From NCBI GenBank assembly GCA_964036045.1, contig OZ038381.1:136430306-136494305 (forward strand): a stretch of DNA of 64,000 nt, read 5' to 3'. The position numbers and the translations under genes were made by a program. This DNA is from Eutreptiella sp. 'Long Island Sound 2002'. Its lineage: Eukaryota; Euglenozoa; Euglenophyceae; Eutreptiales; Eutreptiaceae. Below the pieces are notes generated by a model. That model was not told where the DNA came from. It worked only from the letters and a program-made list of their open reading frames with translations, and searched no databases. Below, piece by piece: positions 30,110-41,589 of this stretch; position 1 is the stretch's first letter, and each line of letters begins with the position of its first letter.

Positions 30110-31664
30110 ATGGCCCCCAAGCTGCAACTGGAAGCGGCACCCAAAAAACCAAGGGAGTCAGAAGTTCAAGTAGCAGAGGCAGCACAACAGGGGGCACCAA
30201 AAGAGGCAGCAGAGGCAGCCCCAGTGCCAAAGGAGGCAAAGCCGCAAGCACCAAAGGAGGCAGCAAAGCAGCCAGCAGAGGCAGCAACGCCAAAAGAAGC
30301 ATGGAGACGATGGGAACCCGGCGAGTTTATACAAGTACACGAATGGCTGCGGGGACAGGAGACTGCGCCACAGGCAGAGGCAGAGGCACAGCAAACAGAG
30401 AAGTGACATGATGTGGACCGGCCGCAAGTACAGGAACAACAACCAGAGAAGGGACGTGTCGCGGATCAGGCACCAGGAGAGAAGGCAACGCAAGGATCCG
30501 GAACATGGACGCAAAAGGTTTGGAGCACACCAGGACCCCCGCGGAGGGACGAACCCGCCATGAAGAAAGCGCCCCGCTCATCTGTGGGCCAAGCAGTCGT
30601 GTCGGACTCGGACACGGACAATCCGGGGGAGTCGGAGGAGTCAGAGGAGTCGGACACGGAGATAGGAGGAATTGCCAGCCAAGTACGAGGATCCACGGCA
30701 CACTATCAGCAAGGTTCTTCACGACAAGACAGAGTACGAAGAAAGAAAGAGAACGAGAAGGATCAGAGACACAGAGTAGCAAGAAAGGCAGAGGACAAGA
30801 AGCTCTTTGAAGGCCTGATGCGCCGGTACAATAGGACGGCAGCGGATGCAGATGAGATTGAGTGGATGACAAGTATTTGGGATTCGGAACGGCAGCGCGC
30901 GGAGACGCTTGCCACAAAGTGGGTCGACCAGCTCGCCGGCGTGCGCGCCCCCTCGGGCGTGCAGAGGAACAGGCAGTTGCAAACTTCCACCAATGCCCTG
31001 GACGCGTATGTGGAACAGAGGCGGTCGCTGCACAAGCTGCAAGGGGCCATGATGCGCGCACGCTGGCTGCCTGCGGGGCGCTCTGGCCGCATGCCCAATT
31101 TTCCGTTGGCGTACCACAGCCCCCGCGATGAAGGGCCCCTCCTCCCCTCCAAGCCCATCCGCCACTCGTTTGTCGTGGCTGTGGACCGGGAGGGCGAGGA
31201 GACATGGATTGTGGATCCGCTGCTCTTGCAGCCGGCGTGGGACCCGGCACACCTTCCAACGAGCAAGATTTATGGTGCATTCCGTGCAGCAGCCGTGGCC
31301 ACAGAAGGTGGCCCAGCATAACTGCTCGTACCTGGCGGTCAAAGCCGCCAGCTCGTTCATGTACACGCCCACGAACAACTGGAAGGTTCCCGAACCCGGC
31401 GACCTCTTCGAAAAGAACAAGTCCATGACGGAGTAGCACCGGGAAGAACAACGTTCCACGATGGAATGGCTGCAAGAATGGAAGCAGATCAAGGTGAAGC
31501 CGCAGTCGAAGAGATGGGGCCACTACGTCCCCAAGCGCCCCCGTATCGTCCACACCGCTGAGACCACTGCAAGCAGGACCGCGGCCGTGCGGGTACATAG
31601 CACTGAGCAAGGAGGCGATGATGGCGCCTATGGCGAGGCGCAGTGGACGGGCCCCCCACCGTGA
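30110..31664 (+). pseudogene. Unknown gene with acidic/basic low-complexity N terminus
   Basis: ATG at 30110 (MAPKLQLEAAPKKPRES) opens a frame rich in Ala/Lys/Glu/Pro repeats, stopped by TGA at 30404-30406 but continuing in the same frame. It then has an acidic Ser/Asp stretch (SDSDTDNPGESEESEESD), a basic stretch (RVRRKKENEKDQRHRVARK), a helical part (YNRTAADADEIEWM) and a globular end (RHSFVVAVDREGEETWIVDP). Near 31,280 the coding signal shifts frame to VAQHNCSYLAVKAASSF and NWKVPEPGDLFEKNKS, passes a TAG at 31434-31436 and continues to 31664. The end vaguely recalls DUF506/PD-(D/E)xK-like plant proteins (WIVDP ... VPEP), too weak to use. The 427-codon open frame on the opposite strand is a shadow. 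Confidence 0.5.
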
Positions 31665-31864
31665 TGAGGAGCCTGGCGGCCGGCCCTAAACCCGTGCTAA
31701 TGCCCGGCGCCCCGGACATGGAGTTGAGGTACTGCAGTACTTCGCGAGCGCAAGAGCTGCTGGGCTTGGCGCACCCAAGTCGGCAATGGAGCAGCAGCAA
31801 GACCCGCAAGGAGGAGCTGGTGGCGAAGACCTGGTGGCTGGTCCTGATCGTCACGTAGACCGAG

Positions 31865-32860
31865 AGTGATGCTGTCGTCGGCATGCGGGCGCTTGGGCGA
31901 CCAAAGAGGCACCTAGTTTTTGCCTCCCTATTTGTACCTTGTCCTAGTGAGCTAGCCTTGTCCTGTGCAGTAGTTGGTCAGACTGCACAGGCGCATTGTT
32001 CTCCTCCTCCCCCCTGCCTTTCCACCTCAGGTGATCTCGTGCCCCGTGTGGCCGCGAGGGTAAGGCCCACGGGGTCCTCCGCGCATCACTGGTGCGGCGC
32101 CCTTGCATCGTGCATGCATCGCCCTTGCATCGCCCTTACCAGCTTCCGTCTGCTCCCTTCTTCCTTCGTTCCCCCTTCTTTTGCTTCTGTGGCTCCCATG
32201 CCCCCTCCGCTTCTCATCTGCACCCGTGTCCTCCCCCTCTTGGTCCCGCTGCCCCAAAATTGGAACCACCCCATGGCGCACGTCACTTCCCCGACATTGG
32301 CCGTGGTCCCACCACCACACACTGGCGGGGTTGCCACCTCCACCACAGTGTGCGCGCAGTGGAGGGGGATGTCGGTGTGGGGGTCTGCACGGTCTGGCCC
32401 CCCCGAACCAGACAATGGCGGGCTACACGAACCAACGCCACATCCACGGTGCACGCCACAGAGCAGTCACCAGTGCCGTGGTGCGCTGGCCACTGTCCCT
32501 GTCCTCCATCCGGGTCCCCTTTTCTCATCTGTCTGCTCTCTGCTTATCCTTTTCCTCATCTTCCCCTTCGGCACTTTCTTATTTTCTACGCCGCTTCCTG
32601 TTCCTCCTCTTCTTCTTCCTCCGCTTCTTCCTCCTTTCTCTTGCGTGCCTTGCTTGCCTGCTTGGTCTTGACCCACAACATGGAGGAAGGGAGGCGAGAT
32701 GGGTGGTAGCGAGAAGGGGAGGCAACAAGGAAGAGGCAGGATAGAGGGACGAGAGGGAGGGGGGCAAGACGAGAGGGAGGGGGCAGGCCCGCCGCCACGA
32801 CAGAGGGTGGAGAAGATGGTGGACACAGGGACCAGAGGGAAGGGGTCACGGGGAATGGCG
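31865..32860. other. No supported gene; GC/pyrimidine-rich
   Basis: Several overlapping open frames of 100-262 codons exist on both strands because stops are rare in the CT-rich sequence. Products are Pro/Ser/Leu or Arg/Gly low-complexity and contain no motif. Nothing else is supported. Confidence 0.4.
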
Positions 32861-32862
32861 GC

Positions 32863-33780
32863 GGGTGGGGGGGTCAGGAACCCGGCGCTCCGTGAGTCTG
32901 CCCCGCAATCGGGGGCATGTGATTGGCCACGCGTGGCCATGGTAGCCGGGGCAGCCTTCACAGGAATTCAGTGCAGTTTCTGTGGAGGTGGCGGAGCAGG
33001 GGGGAGAGGGTGGGGTGCTTGTCGTGCATATCCTCCATTTTTGCTTGTGTAGTGCAAAGTGCGCTCCGGAAACTCATCCACTACGACGAATTTTCCGATG
33101 GCGCTGAAGACAGGCAAAAAAACACGTGTGTCTTGCATGCCACTTTTCTGCAGGTATCAAGATTTTGTGGAGCAACACGAAGACCCTAAACCTCAAGCTG
33201 AGCATGGCCGCATCAAAGTCCACTGTGAGTAGTGCATCTCTGGATGGCGCTAAAGACAGGCAAAAAATAGGTGTGTTGTGCATGCCACTTTTGTGCAGGC
33301 CCCTTGGTATTCTGCACTTGTGAATCACCGTGAAAAGCTCAAGTCCAGCACCTGTGCCAACAACCAAGGCTGCTGCGACCACCAAACGGCATCTTCGCAT
33401 GGCGCTGAAGACAGGCATTCAACAAAACAGGTGTGTTGGCGCCGTGGCAGAGTGTGTGCAGGATGCAAGTCACAAGCGTTGTGCGTGCGAGTACCGAGTG
33501 CAACGCAGTGCCGAAGGGTGCAATTCCCTTCTACGCTTTTGCACATTGAGCCGGGGCCGTAGTCTCTTCTCTTTGAAAGAGCAATGAGGTCAAAAGATGA
33601 ATGTGCTCCTGTACATATATATGTGAACAGCCGATCCGGCAGTTGGTGCTCGTGTGCTTGGAACTCGGCGCTCTGTGAGTCGGCCCCGGGATCAGGGGAA
33701 TGTGATGGGCCACGCCTGGCCATGGTAGCCGGGGCAGCCTCCATAGAAATTCTGTGGAGGCGGCGGAGCAAGGGGGGTGG
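32863..33780 (+). repeat. Dispersed direct duplication, about 130 bp
   Basis: The segment 32870-33002 (CGGCGCTC.GTGAGTC ... CCATGGTAGCCGGGGCAGCC ... TCTGTGGAGG.GGCGGAGCA) recurs at 33660-33772 with moderate divergence and a gap. The tandem units at 33098-33455 lie between the two copies. Confidence 0.7.
33098..33455 (+). repeat. Three tandem units of about 150 bp
   Basis: Each unit starts near ATGGCGCTGAAGACAGGCA (33098, 33243, 33399), followed by GTGTGT and a GCATGCCACTTTT.TGCAG segment that resembles a 3' splice site. The third unit is more diverged. Confidence 0.65.
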
Positions 33781-33949
33781 GGGGGGGGGCAAAAGGGGGG
33801 GGTTTGTGGGCCAAGTGGGGCAATGGGGGGTTAGGGTAGAAAAAGTCCCCCGCGGGTAGAAATTTTTGTATGCGGGGTTGGGGGGGGGCAAGTGTCGCGG
33901 TTGAAAAAAATTTTCACCTCCTGGGGGATTTTTTCTTCCGCCCTTCCCC

Positions 33950-34365
33950 TGTTACGTAGCATTTCCGCCCTCTTTTGGGCCCCCAAGAAGGCAGGGGTGA
34001 GGTAGGCAATTCTCATTTTGTCCCCCGTTGTTTGGGGATCCCCGAGAATGCAGGGGTGACATACCATTTTGGCCCTCTTTTGGGCCCCCAAGAAGGCACG
34101 GGTGAGGCAGCCAATTCTGATTTTGTCCCCCGTTGTTTGGGGACCCCCGACATGCACGGGTGACGTAGCATTTCGGCCCTCTTTTGGGCCCCCTAGAAGG
34201 CACGGGTGAGGCAGCCAATTCTGATTTTGTCCCCCGTTATTTGGGGACCCCCGACAATGCAGGGGTGACGTAGCATTTCTGCCCTCTTTTGGGCCCCCTA
34301 GAAGGCAAGGGTGAGGCAGCCAATTCTGATTTTTGTCCCACTTTGTTTGGGGATCTCCGAGAAGT
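33950..34365 (+). repeat. 105-bp satellite, four units (short array)
   Basis: Units contain GTAGCATTTC.GCCCTCTTTT, GGCCCCC.AGAAGGCA, GGGTGAGGCAGCCAATTCTG and ATTTTGTCCCCCGTTGTTTG. The same unit in a different sequence version forms the long array at 42.7-44.2 kb; further single units lie near 34830-34945. Confidence 0.85.
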
Positions 34366-34633
34366 ACGGGCACCCCGAGCTCCTCGACCGTGAGTTGTTG
34401 TTTCAATTTTTTTTTGGATTACGCACACCCCACCTGCAGAGAGCGGTTCTTTCATGTTTAGCGCCGAAGGGTGTTCGGAGGTTGCTTGGCGGTGGAGTGT
34501 TGCTGGTGTTCGCAAATACCTGAACCATGTTGTTCAAGAGATTCGATGGGCCGATAGGTTGAATCCTTTCAACCATTGTCCCCATTTTCCATTCTTTACA
34601 CGGGGGGCGATCCTGGTCAGGACCCGACCCCAA

Positions 34634-34658
34634 GGGGGGGGGGGGGGGGGGGGGGGGG
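34634..34658 (+). repeat. Run of 25 G
   Basis: The longest homopolymer in the window, between GACCCCAA and CTCTACTGACCC. The CTCTA.TGACCC flank also occurs beside G or C runs at about 38,497 and 59,590, so it belongs to a short dispersed repeat. Confidence 0.85.
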
Positions 34659-35183
34659 CTCTACTGACCCCAAAATTGTCGCACGGAACAATGTGCTTTG
34701 TCGGCGCGGGAGATTTTGTTTTAGGCATACAGCAGCGGGATTTTTGTTGTTCGACCCTATGTGTCTGTACTCAAAATACTCAGAATTTCATGGAGAATTC
34801 AAAAATGGCTGTAAAGCACAAAAAAGGTTATGTAGCCACCTTGCCCACTTGTGGGCCACTTCTGATTTTGTCCCCCGCTCTGAAGCGGAGGGGATCCCCC
34901 AGGCGGCAGGGGTTATGTAGCCACCTTGCCCACTTCTAGGCCACCTCTGACTGCTACCGATTTTTCATGCACGCTTCAATACGGTCGCATATTGCGGGGC
35001 GTTTTTTGCGAGGCCATAGGTGGGCCGGCCAAGAGGGTGCGGATAGGGGCACGTTTTGCTTGTGGTGTGGCAACACGGATGGCAAGTGCCGCACAACCGT
35101 GCACGGCAAGAAAATTGACAACAATTGCAGTCTCGCGTACCATCGGCCACGGCCAAGCAACGCGGCAACCCCAACAGCGATGA

Positions 35184-35678
35184 ACCCTTGCAGTTCGCTG
35201 CAAGTCGCTTGATTGCCAAAAATGGCATTGCACCTACGCCATGCCACACCACATGGCACAAGCGCACCCCGGTGTGTCCCATGACTATGCCGGGTGCAGC
35301 GAAGAGGAGAAAACAAAGGTGTTGCAAGCCTTTGACAATTTCCGGGCCCCATTGCCACCGAAGGCGAAGCCTGCTGTGCCGCTGGCCCTGCCCATTGTTC
35401 TCCATGCTCTTCTCTCTAGGCCAAACCAGGGTAGTAGTAATAGTGGCGGTAGTAGTAGCAGCAGCCCCACCACCAATGCCTCCTCCAGTACGAGTACATC
35501 CTCCAGCAGTAGTGCCCCGTCAGGCACTAGTGACTATGTGCTATTGGAATCCATGTCTGATGGGCCAGCAGCCTGCCGGGTCACAAGATCGCAAGCAGCC
35601 CGGCCAAAGAAGCGTGCTCGCCCCAAGAGTACCGGCAAGAGGGCACGCGACGAGTGGGAGGATGATTCCGATGCTTGA
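35184..35678 (+). CDS. Ser-rich nuclear-type ORF, 5' end unclear
   Basis: The frame opens after a TGA at 35181 with LAVRCKSLDCQKWHCTYAMP, a Cys/His-rich segment, then SEEEKTKVLQAFDNFRAP, a long Ser/Gly/Thr run (35430-35520) and a basic end (RPKKRARPKSTGKRARDEW) with a bipartite-type nuclear localisation signal and an acidic last segment. It stops at TGA 35676-35678. Upstream in another frame FCLWCGNTDGKCRTTVHGKK (35053-35110) looks like part of the same zinc-binding protein, implying a frameshift or intron. It lies directly upstream of, and on the same strand as, Harbinger transposase copy 2. PIF/Harbinger elements normally encode a second, DNA-binding protein, so this is a candidate partner. 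No Myb signature is visible. Confidence 0.4.
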   Translation, partial: TLAVRCKSLDCQKWHCTYAMPHHMAQAHPGVSHDYAGCSEEEKTKVLQAFDNFRAPLPPKAKPAVPLALPIVLHALLSRPNQGSSNSGGSSSSSPTTNASSSTSTSSSSSAPSGTSDYVLLESMSDGPAACRVTRSQAARPKKRARPKSTGKRARDEWEDDSDA

Positions 35679-36029
35679 GGCCCCTCCCCTCCCTTCGCTT
35701 CTCTATATATATGTCTGTGGTTTGTGACAAGGGGAAGGGAAGGCCTTTGGGCGAACTCAAGGCAACATTCGGTACTGCTCTGAAAGTGCTGCAATGCAGC
35801 AAAACAATCATGAGCTATGACCAGTCACAGTGCGTCTTGTTAGCTTTGTGTGTTTGTGCGCTTGGACGGGGCCTGACAAAAAAGGTGCCGGGTTTGGGTC
35901 AACGAAGGCCCCCCCCCCCTTCGGAGGGGGGTGGGGTCCCCCCCCCCTACAGCCCCCCAAACTGTCAAACACCCCTCGGGGTCAGACATTGGCCGGTGGC
36001 CGCCCCCGTGATTCTTTATGACGCATTTC

Positions 36030-36720
36030 ACAAACTCCATGCCCATCAGTTCCATTGGCAGGATATGGAGTGCAGATCTGTGGAATCCTAAATATGCGCC
36101 GCATGTTTACAAGGTGACTGTTGCCGTTGATATGTTGGGCAACATTATATGGATTTGCCCCTTGGCCCCCGGGACATCAGCAGGTGTTTTGATTTGGGAT
36201 GGGTATGGACCTTACCCGAGGTGATTTCTTTGATTTCCAAGTTGGGGGCCACGATGGTGCTTATCAAGACCAGGTTCATGTCATTGTGTCATTCATTAGA
36301 AGAAAGAATGGCCCTTTGACAGCCCGCCAACAATCTTACAATGACGTGCACGGGTGGTATAGGGCACACATTGAGCAGCTGTTTGCTCGGTTGTGGCATT
36401 GGGGTTTGGTTAGGAACATGTGGCGTGGCGGCCCCAATGAGTTGCACCGGTCAGTCTGTTTTTTTTGCATTTTGCGCAATTTTGCATTCGTAGGCAGGTC
36501 TCTCACCCCCCCCTATGGGCCATGGGAGCATGTCCCGCCTCATGTTTGGACTGACCAAAGCAACTCGGCCGCCACGCAAGATGAGGCAGAGGATGAGGCA
36601 GAAGTGTGTGTGATGTGTTGTCATAAGTGCTCCACCGTTGCAGTTTGTGATGAGTGTAAGGAGCACTATTGTGCTGAATGTATTGACACCCACACTTGTG
36701 GGAGCAATGTTGTTTGTTAG
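36030..36720 (+). pseudogene. PIF/Harbinger-like DDE transposase, copy 2, with zinc tail
   Basis: C-terminal half of a DDE_Tnp_4-type transposase in two frames with a slip near 36,220. First frame: YAPHVYKVTVAVDMLGNIIW and CPLAPGTSAGVLIWDGYGP; the Asp seen at SAD in copy 1 is Gly here. Second frame, from about 36,215: GGHDGAYQDQVHVIVSF, PLTARQQSYNDVHGWYRAHI, EQLFARLWHWGLVRNMWRG (catalytic Glu region) and GPWEHVPPHVW. After an acidic linker it ends in a Cys-rich module, CVMCCHKC ... CDECKEHYC ... CIDTHTC, to TAG at 36718-36720. This B-box-like zinc module fused to the transposase is unusual and is shared with copy 1. A similar Cys/His spacing occurs in the dioxygenase exon at 9.0 kb. Confidence 0.75.
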
Positions 36721-36868
36721 GTACAATACAAATGACAGTTGGAGTGGTTGAATTCACGGCTATTGCTTTATTATGCAACGTGCTTTGTAGGGAAGGTGTG
36801 CAGTGCAACGTGGTCCACTCGGGGGGCTTATCCATGAGATGGTAAATCTGGGGCTAAAGTCGGGATAG

Positions 36869-37956
36869 TCAATAGAAAAGTAGCGCGCCAGGTGCGCGCC
36901 AGGCAAACACTCCCCCTAGTGTCAATGATTTGGCGCAACGTAGAAAGGTGGCAATACAGTGGCCCACCTTGGAAACAATGCCATCTCCAGCAATTCGACC
37001 CCTCCTCGGTGCTTCATCTTGAGCACCATCACTAAAAATGAGCACAAACTCTTGTTCCTGGAGCTCATGGAGCTGTGCATCAGGTTGCTTTGCTCTCTCT
37101 ATTTTTCTCAATGCCCTTGCTCTCTGATTGACCTGTACAGTTGAAGATGACGGTGCCGGTGGCACCCGACAGCGTGAGTGGTGGTGTGTAGGAGTGCTCC
37201 TGAAGCGAGAGCAACATATCTGCAAATATTTGTAGCCTTTCCCTGAAAAGGAATGGTAAAGGTAAAAATTTCTCAGTCCAACGCAGCAAATGCGAGTGCC
37301 ACTTGGAAAGAGATGATTTCCACCGCTGTACACCATCGCGTTGTTTCTGAACAGTGCACCTGATTTTCGGCTTGACATGGACTGTTGTCCATGCTAGTAT
37401 GCCATGTGGTGTCGTGAGGGACATCGAGATGTCATCCTCCAGGACATCTAAAGCAGTTATTGATGGCATAGAAAGCTTGTTTGATGAACTAACAGGAATT
37501 TTTTGCATGCTGCATGGTCTCAAGTTCATGGTCTAGGGGAAAGTGAAGTTTACGATATTTCCGGCTGTGTTGGTGGTACCCTGAAAGGGAGTTTCTGCCA
37601 AGTGCAGCAAAGACAAAATCATACAAGTCTGCAGGCAGTTGGGCCTGTTGTAGTGCCTTCAAGACCTGCTGTGGCTAGGTTTGGTCCAGCCTATAGGACT
37701 GCGACAGAAAAGTGGTGATGTTTTGCTTTGTCCACTTGCACCAAATGGTGAGTGGTGGATATGGTGTGTGTCTGGGTGGCATGTGCATTGGCTTTGACGA
37801 GGAACCCATGGACGCAGGGGCCTCTGTGGATCCTGCTAGAACTTTTTGATCAATAGGGTGCCAAGACAGCACCAGTGATTCTTGTACTGCGTCATCCTCA
37901 AGGAGCTGGCCAATAGTGAGCACACTTTGTCTGATGAGTTGCGGGCAAAAGTACAT
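36869..37956 (-). pseudogene. Unknown multi-part gene on the - strand
   Basis: Three - strand stretches with coherent protein composition follow each other. At 37956-37675: GQLLEDDAVQESLVLSWHPI and a Pro/His-rich part. At 37529-37080: SITALDVLEDDISMSLTTPH, KPKIRCTVQKQRDGVQRWKS, HSHLLRWTEKFLPLPFLFRE and RLQIFADMLLSLQEHSY. At 37150-36880: QVNQRARALRKIERAKQPDA and IVSKVGHCIATFLRCAKSL. The second and third overlap in different frames near a CAG|GTCAAT at about 37,135, which could be a splice donor or a frameshift. No family is recognised. It runs into the repeat that ends Harbinger copy 2 on its right-hand side, so its 3' end may be cut off. Confidence 0.35.
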
Positions 37957-38156
37957 CTATCTGCGCTCATTACCAAAGCAAACATGTTCCACAATGAGGT
38001 CGAAAACTGGGAAGGGGGGGTTCGGGAAAAGGGCTCAACTCACAAGGACAGTCATTTTCATTGACACCCTTGTTACCCTTAGGGTTAGGTTCACCAAGCT
38101 GGTGGTACCAGTAAGGTTTTATAACCCTTTTTGGGGTCCAGGGTGGGGCTACCCCT

Positions 38157-38934
38157 TTTAGCAAGCAAGTAGCAACAGCAACAGCAAGCATGCACACGTG
38201 CAATGGGCAAATATTAGAACTCTATCGTGGTGGTTCGGGAGTGGCTGAAAATTTGTTGGATGATACCTATGAGCATGAAGTACAATCACCCAAAATTTCA
38301 GCAAGAGGCTCAACAGTGGTGGCGAGGAATGGGCATCACAAGCGGCCAACCTTGGTTTCAAAATCTGCTGCCCCCCCCCGCCCCACCCCCCCCCTCCATT
38401 CCATTGAGACCACGGAAGTTCTTCTTCTTCTTCTTCTTCTTCTTGGCTTGGCGCCTGATGTCAATTGAGCCCTTTTTGGGGAAGGGGACGGTCTAGCCAA
38501 GGGGCTCTATTGACCCTGCCTTCCTCTACATTGAAAGTCCACCTACCTTTGGGTTGAAAACAGTAAATCTTTTGGATTTTTTGTATTTTGAGGTGGAAAC
38601 TTTTGGTCTGGTCCCCACTCTATAGGGCTTGGTGGGGCGGAGTGTCTGCAGTTTCTGTGGTTTTCGACCAGTTTTTGTCAAACCGGCGTTTTGGGAGGCC
38701 TTAGTGGCCCTGTGGTACCCCATTGAGGGATGGGATTGGGAATGTTGTGACATGGTCCCACGGTCGGATGCGCGCAGAACTTGTCTTGCAGCCTCTAGCC
38801 CTGCCTAGGGCCAGCCATGGTGGATGTGAAGCTTGACAATCGCAAAAAAGCTGTTGACACTGAAAATGGGCATGCCTGGGGTAGTTAGCACGTATCGGGA
38901 GTCTGGGGTAGTGAACACACACCACTACATTTGT
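38157..38934. other. No supported gene; TTC microsatellite
   Basis: Contains a (TTC)8-type tract at about 38417-38443 and a C-rich run at 38370-38395. A roughly 60-bp segment (38462-38525: CAATTGAGCCC ... GGGGCTCTATTGACC) is related to 59553-59600, a short dispersed repeat with hairpin character. No gene seen. Confidence 0.45.
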
Positions 38935-39288
38935 TCAACAGCCGTCCCTTCCATCTGCACGCGCTGTGTGCAACATGACCTCCGCCATCCACCCGCCGTA
39001 CGAGTACCGTGCGTATGGCCGGCGCTGGTACATGTTGCTGGCGTATTTTGGTGTGGCAGCCCAGAACAGTTCGCAATGGATCTGCCTGTCGCCAGTCGTC
39101 AACGTCGTAGCTATGTATTTCAATGCATCACCATTCTTTGTGTACTGCTCAATCCTCGTTTTTGACCTGTTTTCCATCTTCTCGTTCGCAATCGGAGTCT
39201 TCATTTCGAGGTCTATGCCTGTGACCACTTGCTCAGGGAGCAAGGGAACCCCTGATATCTCAACTGGCCCCACATGATGGCTGCACAC
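38935..39288 (-). CDS. Hypothetical protein, 117 codons
   Basis: Between the two open strands here, the - strand product has the more protein-like composition: VEISGVPLLPEQVVTGIDLE, MKTPIANEKMENRSKTRIEQ, YTKNGDALKYIATTLTTGDR and PYARYSYGGWMAEVMLHTAR. There is no recognised motif and no splice or copy support, so it may be a remnant or chance. The + strand frame is hydrophobic and looks like its shadow. Confidence 0.3.
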   Translation of the reverse strand: MCSHHVGPVEISGVPLLPEQVVTGIDLEMKTPIANEKMENRSKTRIEQYTKNGDALKYIATTLTTGDRQIHCELFWAATPKYASNMYQRRPYARYSYGGWMAEVMLHTARADGRDGC

Positions 39289-39289
39289 C

Positions 39290-40930
39290 TACCACGCACC
39301 ACGTCCCGTGGCTGATCCGCCTGTCCTAATTTTCTGCAGCTTTTCCAGTCTTTTTCAAAGCCCACTGATTTTCAAAGTCGCGTGCGAATGGTAGAGTCCA
39401 TCTGTCAGAACCCATGACCCCTCTGAATGGATTTCCCAGAGGTGTTGCCATTTAGGGTGTAGTGAGATGGTGGCAGTTCACCTGCATATGTGCATGTGCA
39501 TGTGCATGTGCACTTCCGTGGGACTATATGGGGATGCTGTTGTGGGCTTATTGAAAAAGAGGACGACAGTGAATCAAAGTTTTCTTTTTTCAAAAGTCTC
39601 AAAAGCTGAGAATGGGTCCTGTGGGACGTTTTCAAAAAGTATGAAAAATCATGCTCAAAAAGTAGTGAATGCTGCAAAGGGTGATGGGTCATGTATGGAG
39701 CTCCAGAGTGCATTGTAAGTGCTAGGCAGTGTGCACTGCTACATCATTCATTCTCCCATTCTCCATCTATTGTTGTTTCTTTCTATCATACTCCTTGGGG
39801 CGTGTTTTTCTGATATCTGTTTTGCGGCATTTTAGCATGTTTTTTTTTGTTATTTGGTGGAGATGGCGGATCGTTTTTTGCACACATTGTTGTCGGTATG
39901 TGGAGTCGTCATTGCCATGGCACATGGTTCACCAGACTCACTGGGATAAACCGTGTGGCTACCCGCATCCCTGCACATTCTATGTTGACATTGGCTGCAT
40001 GCTTTTCTGCTTCATGTTGGTGTTCTGTGGAATTCCACAGGCACCGTCGTTTGGTGACAGTTTGCTTAGGGACATTGTTGTGCATTTTGTGGGACTGTTC
40101 AAGGGGGGCTTGTAAAAATTACATTGACCAAATGGTGCAATCGAAAAAGTTTCACCATGAAGAAAATTGTATTTCTTGCACAGGGATAGAGCTGTAGAGG
40201 CACACAAGGAAAAAGCAGGTACTACATAGCCGACATGGCTCATTGCCAAGGCCGAACCTTATACCCTTCCTTAACAATTGGACAATGTAGTTCAAACGGC
40301 AATCAGCATTAAGTGACCTGATCTGTGGGGCGCAACATGTATGTCATGACGGTGCCAATTATTTTTTGCTGCAACACTGCGTAAGACAATGGTGGAATGT
40401 GTTGTGCCCAGGAGTATGTGAGTTTCCTGTGCTCAGATTTGCAACAAAAACATACCTGAGGTTACATGCATGGCAAACGCGGATTTACAACAAAGAAAGT
40501 CATTATTGTATGGCATGGGATATGTAGCCACAATCCAACCATTTTGGCGTGGCCCCAATACGGCAGGGGATGCATTGAGGGTGTTGCGCGCATCATCAGT
40601 GCACTGTGCACAGGTTTTGCATGTCGGGGTTTTGCCCATTTTGAACCCAATGACACAATGTTGCTGTATAATGTGCTATGGGCTCTCTTGTTTTCTCCTG
40701 ACTATTTTTGCATGTTGCTATGCCACTAATGGCTGCATAACACATACCATGTCTTAGTCTTGGGTCACCCTCGTATCCATGTATTCTCTATTCACATCAC
40801 TTTCAATCCCCCATCACGAGCCAAGGGAACCAAGTGAACGTTCACTGAGACCCCAAGAAAGGAACCGACTTGGCAGCCCCAGCGCTCATTCCAAGCATAC
40901 CTTGTCGCCATGGGTAAGAAGCCCTCCATA
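39290..40930. other. No supported gene
   Basis: Several 80-128-codon open stretches with no motif. One + strand frame at 40466-40729 (RGFTTKKVIIVWHGICSHN ... FEPNDTMLLYNVLW) has reasonable composition but no independent support. Confidence 0.35.
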
Positions 40931-40934
40931 CCAA

Positions 40935-41135
40935 TCCATACCAATCCAAGAATCAACCGCAACCATGCAAAAGCCCCCAAGAATCAAGAGCAACCACTCA
41001 AAATCCACGAGGAATGGACGACAACCACCTTGAAGCACCCTAGGAGTCACCATGAAGTAACACCGACCACCTAAAAGCCACCAACAAGTAATAGAAACCA
41101 TGTAGGAAGCCGGCAGGAATCATCTAGAAGTCTCT
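40935..41135 (+). repeat. Degenerate tandem repeat, about 32-39 bp
   Basis: Five or six units built on AAGAATCAA.CGCAACCA and AAAAGCC.CC-type words, strongly diverged. Not coding. Confidence 0.5.
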
Positions 41136-41589
41136 AGAGCTTCTCCCCGTAGAGGTTTTGAGAGATCCTCTTCACCAAGTAAAATTTGGAAACATCAAGA
41201 AAGTGCGGCACTATGCATGGGATATACATCATTCCCCTCAATCCAACCCCTTCTACGATTGTGGCCATGATATGGCAAGAGATCAATTGTTGGGTCCATG
41301 ACCTTTCTTGGGGTGTCTCGTGGAGGGGCTGCCTGGTCCAATCCTTGGAAGAAAACCTTGCCCCCCTTCAGCACCTTAGGTTTTGAGAGACACTGGTTTC
41401 GGGGTCATGGCCCCAACAACAGTGCCCCGAAATTCTGTGCTCGGCTAAAGGGGTAATCTTTTTGCACCCCCCCCCCCCCGCACACACACACACATGTCTT
41501 TGGTTGAAATGCCCACCATGTAATGCACAATTTGAACACGAAAGAAATCTATGAAAATTATTTTTTTGTGCCGTGTTGTGTTTTGTGTC

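Noticed and set aside
31200-31436. DUF506 / PD-(D/E)xK nuclease-like end of the 30-31.7 kb gene
   Set aside because: Only WIVDP and VPEP-type words match, across a frameshift; too weak to call.
30327-31610. 427-codon open frame on the - strand
   Set aside because: Antisense shadow; composition is Pro/Ser/Leu-biased, while the + strand shows acidic, basic and globular segments in order.
38966-39277. Hydrophobic 103-codon frame that could be a membrane protein
   Set aside because: It overlaps a more protein-like frame on the other strand, and its hydrophobicity is what antisense of charged codons gives.
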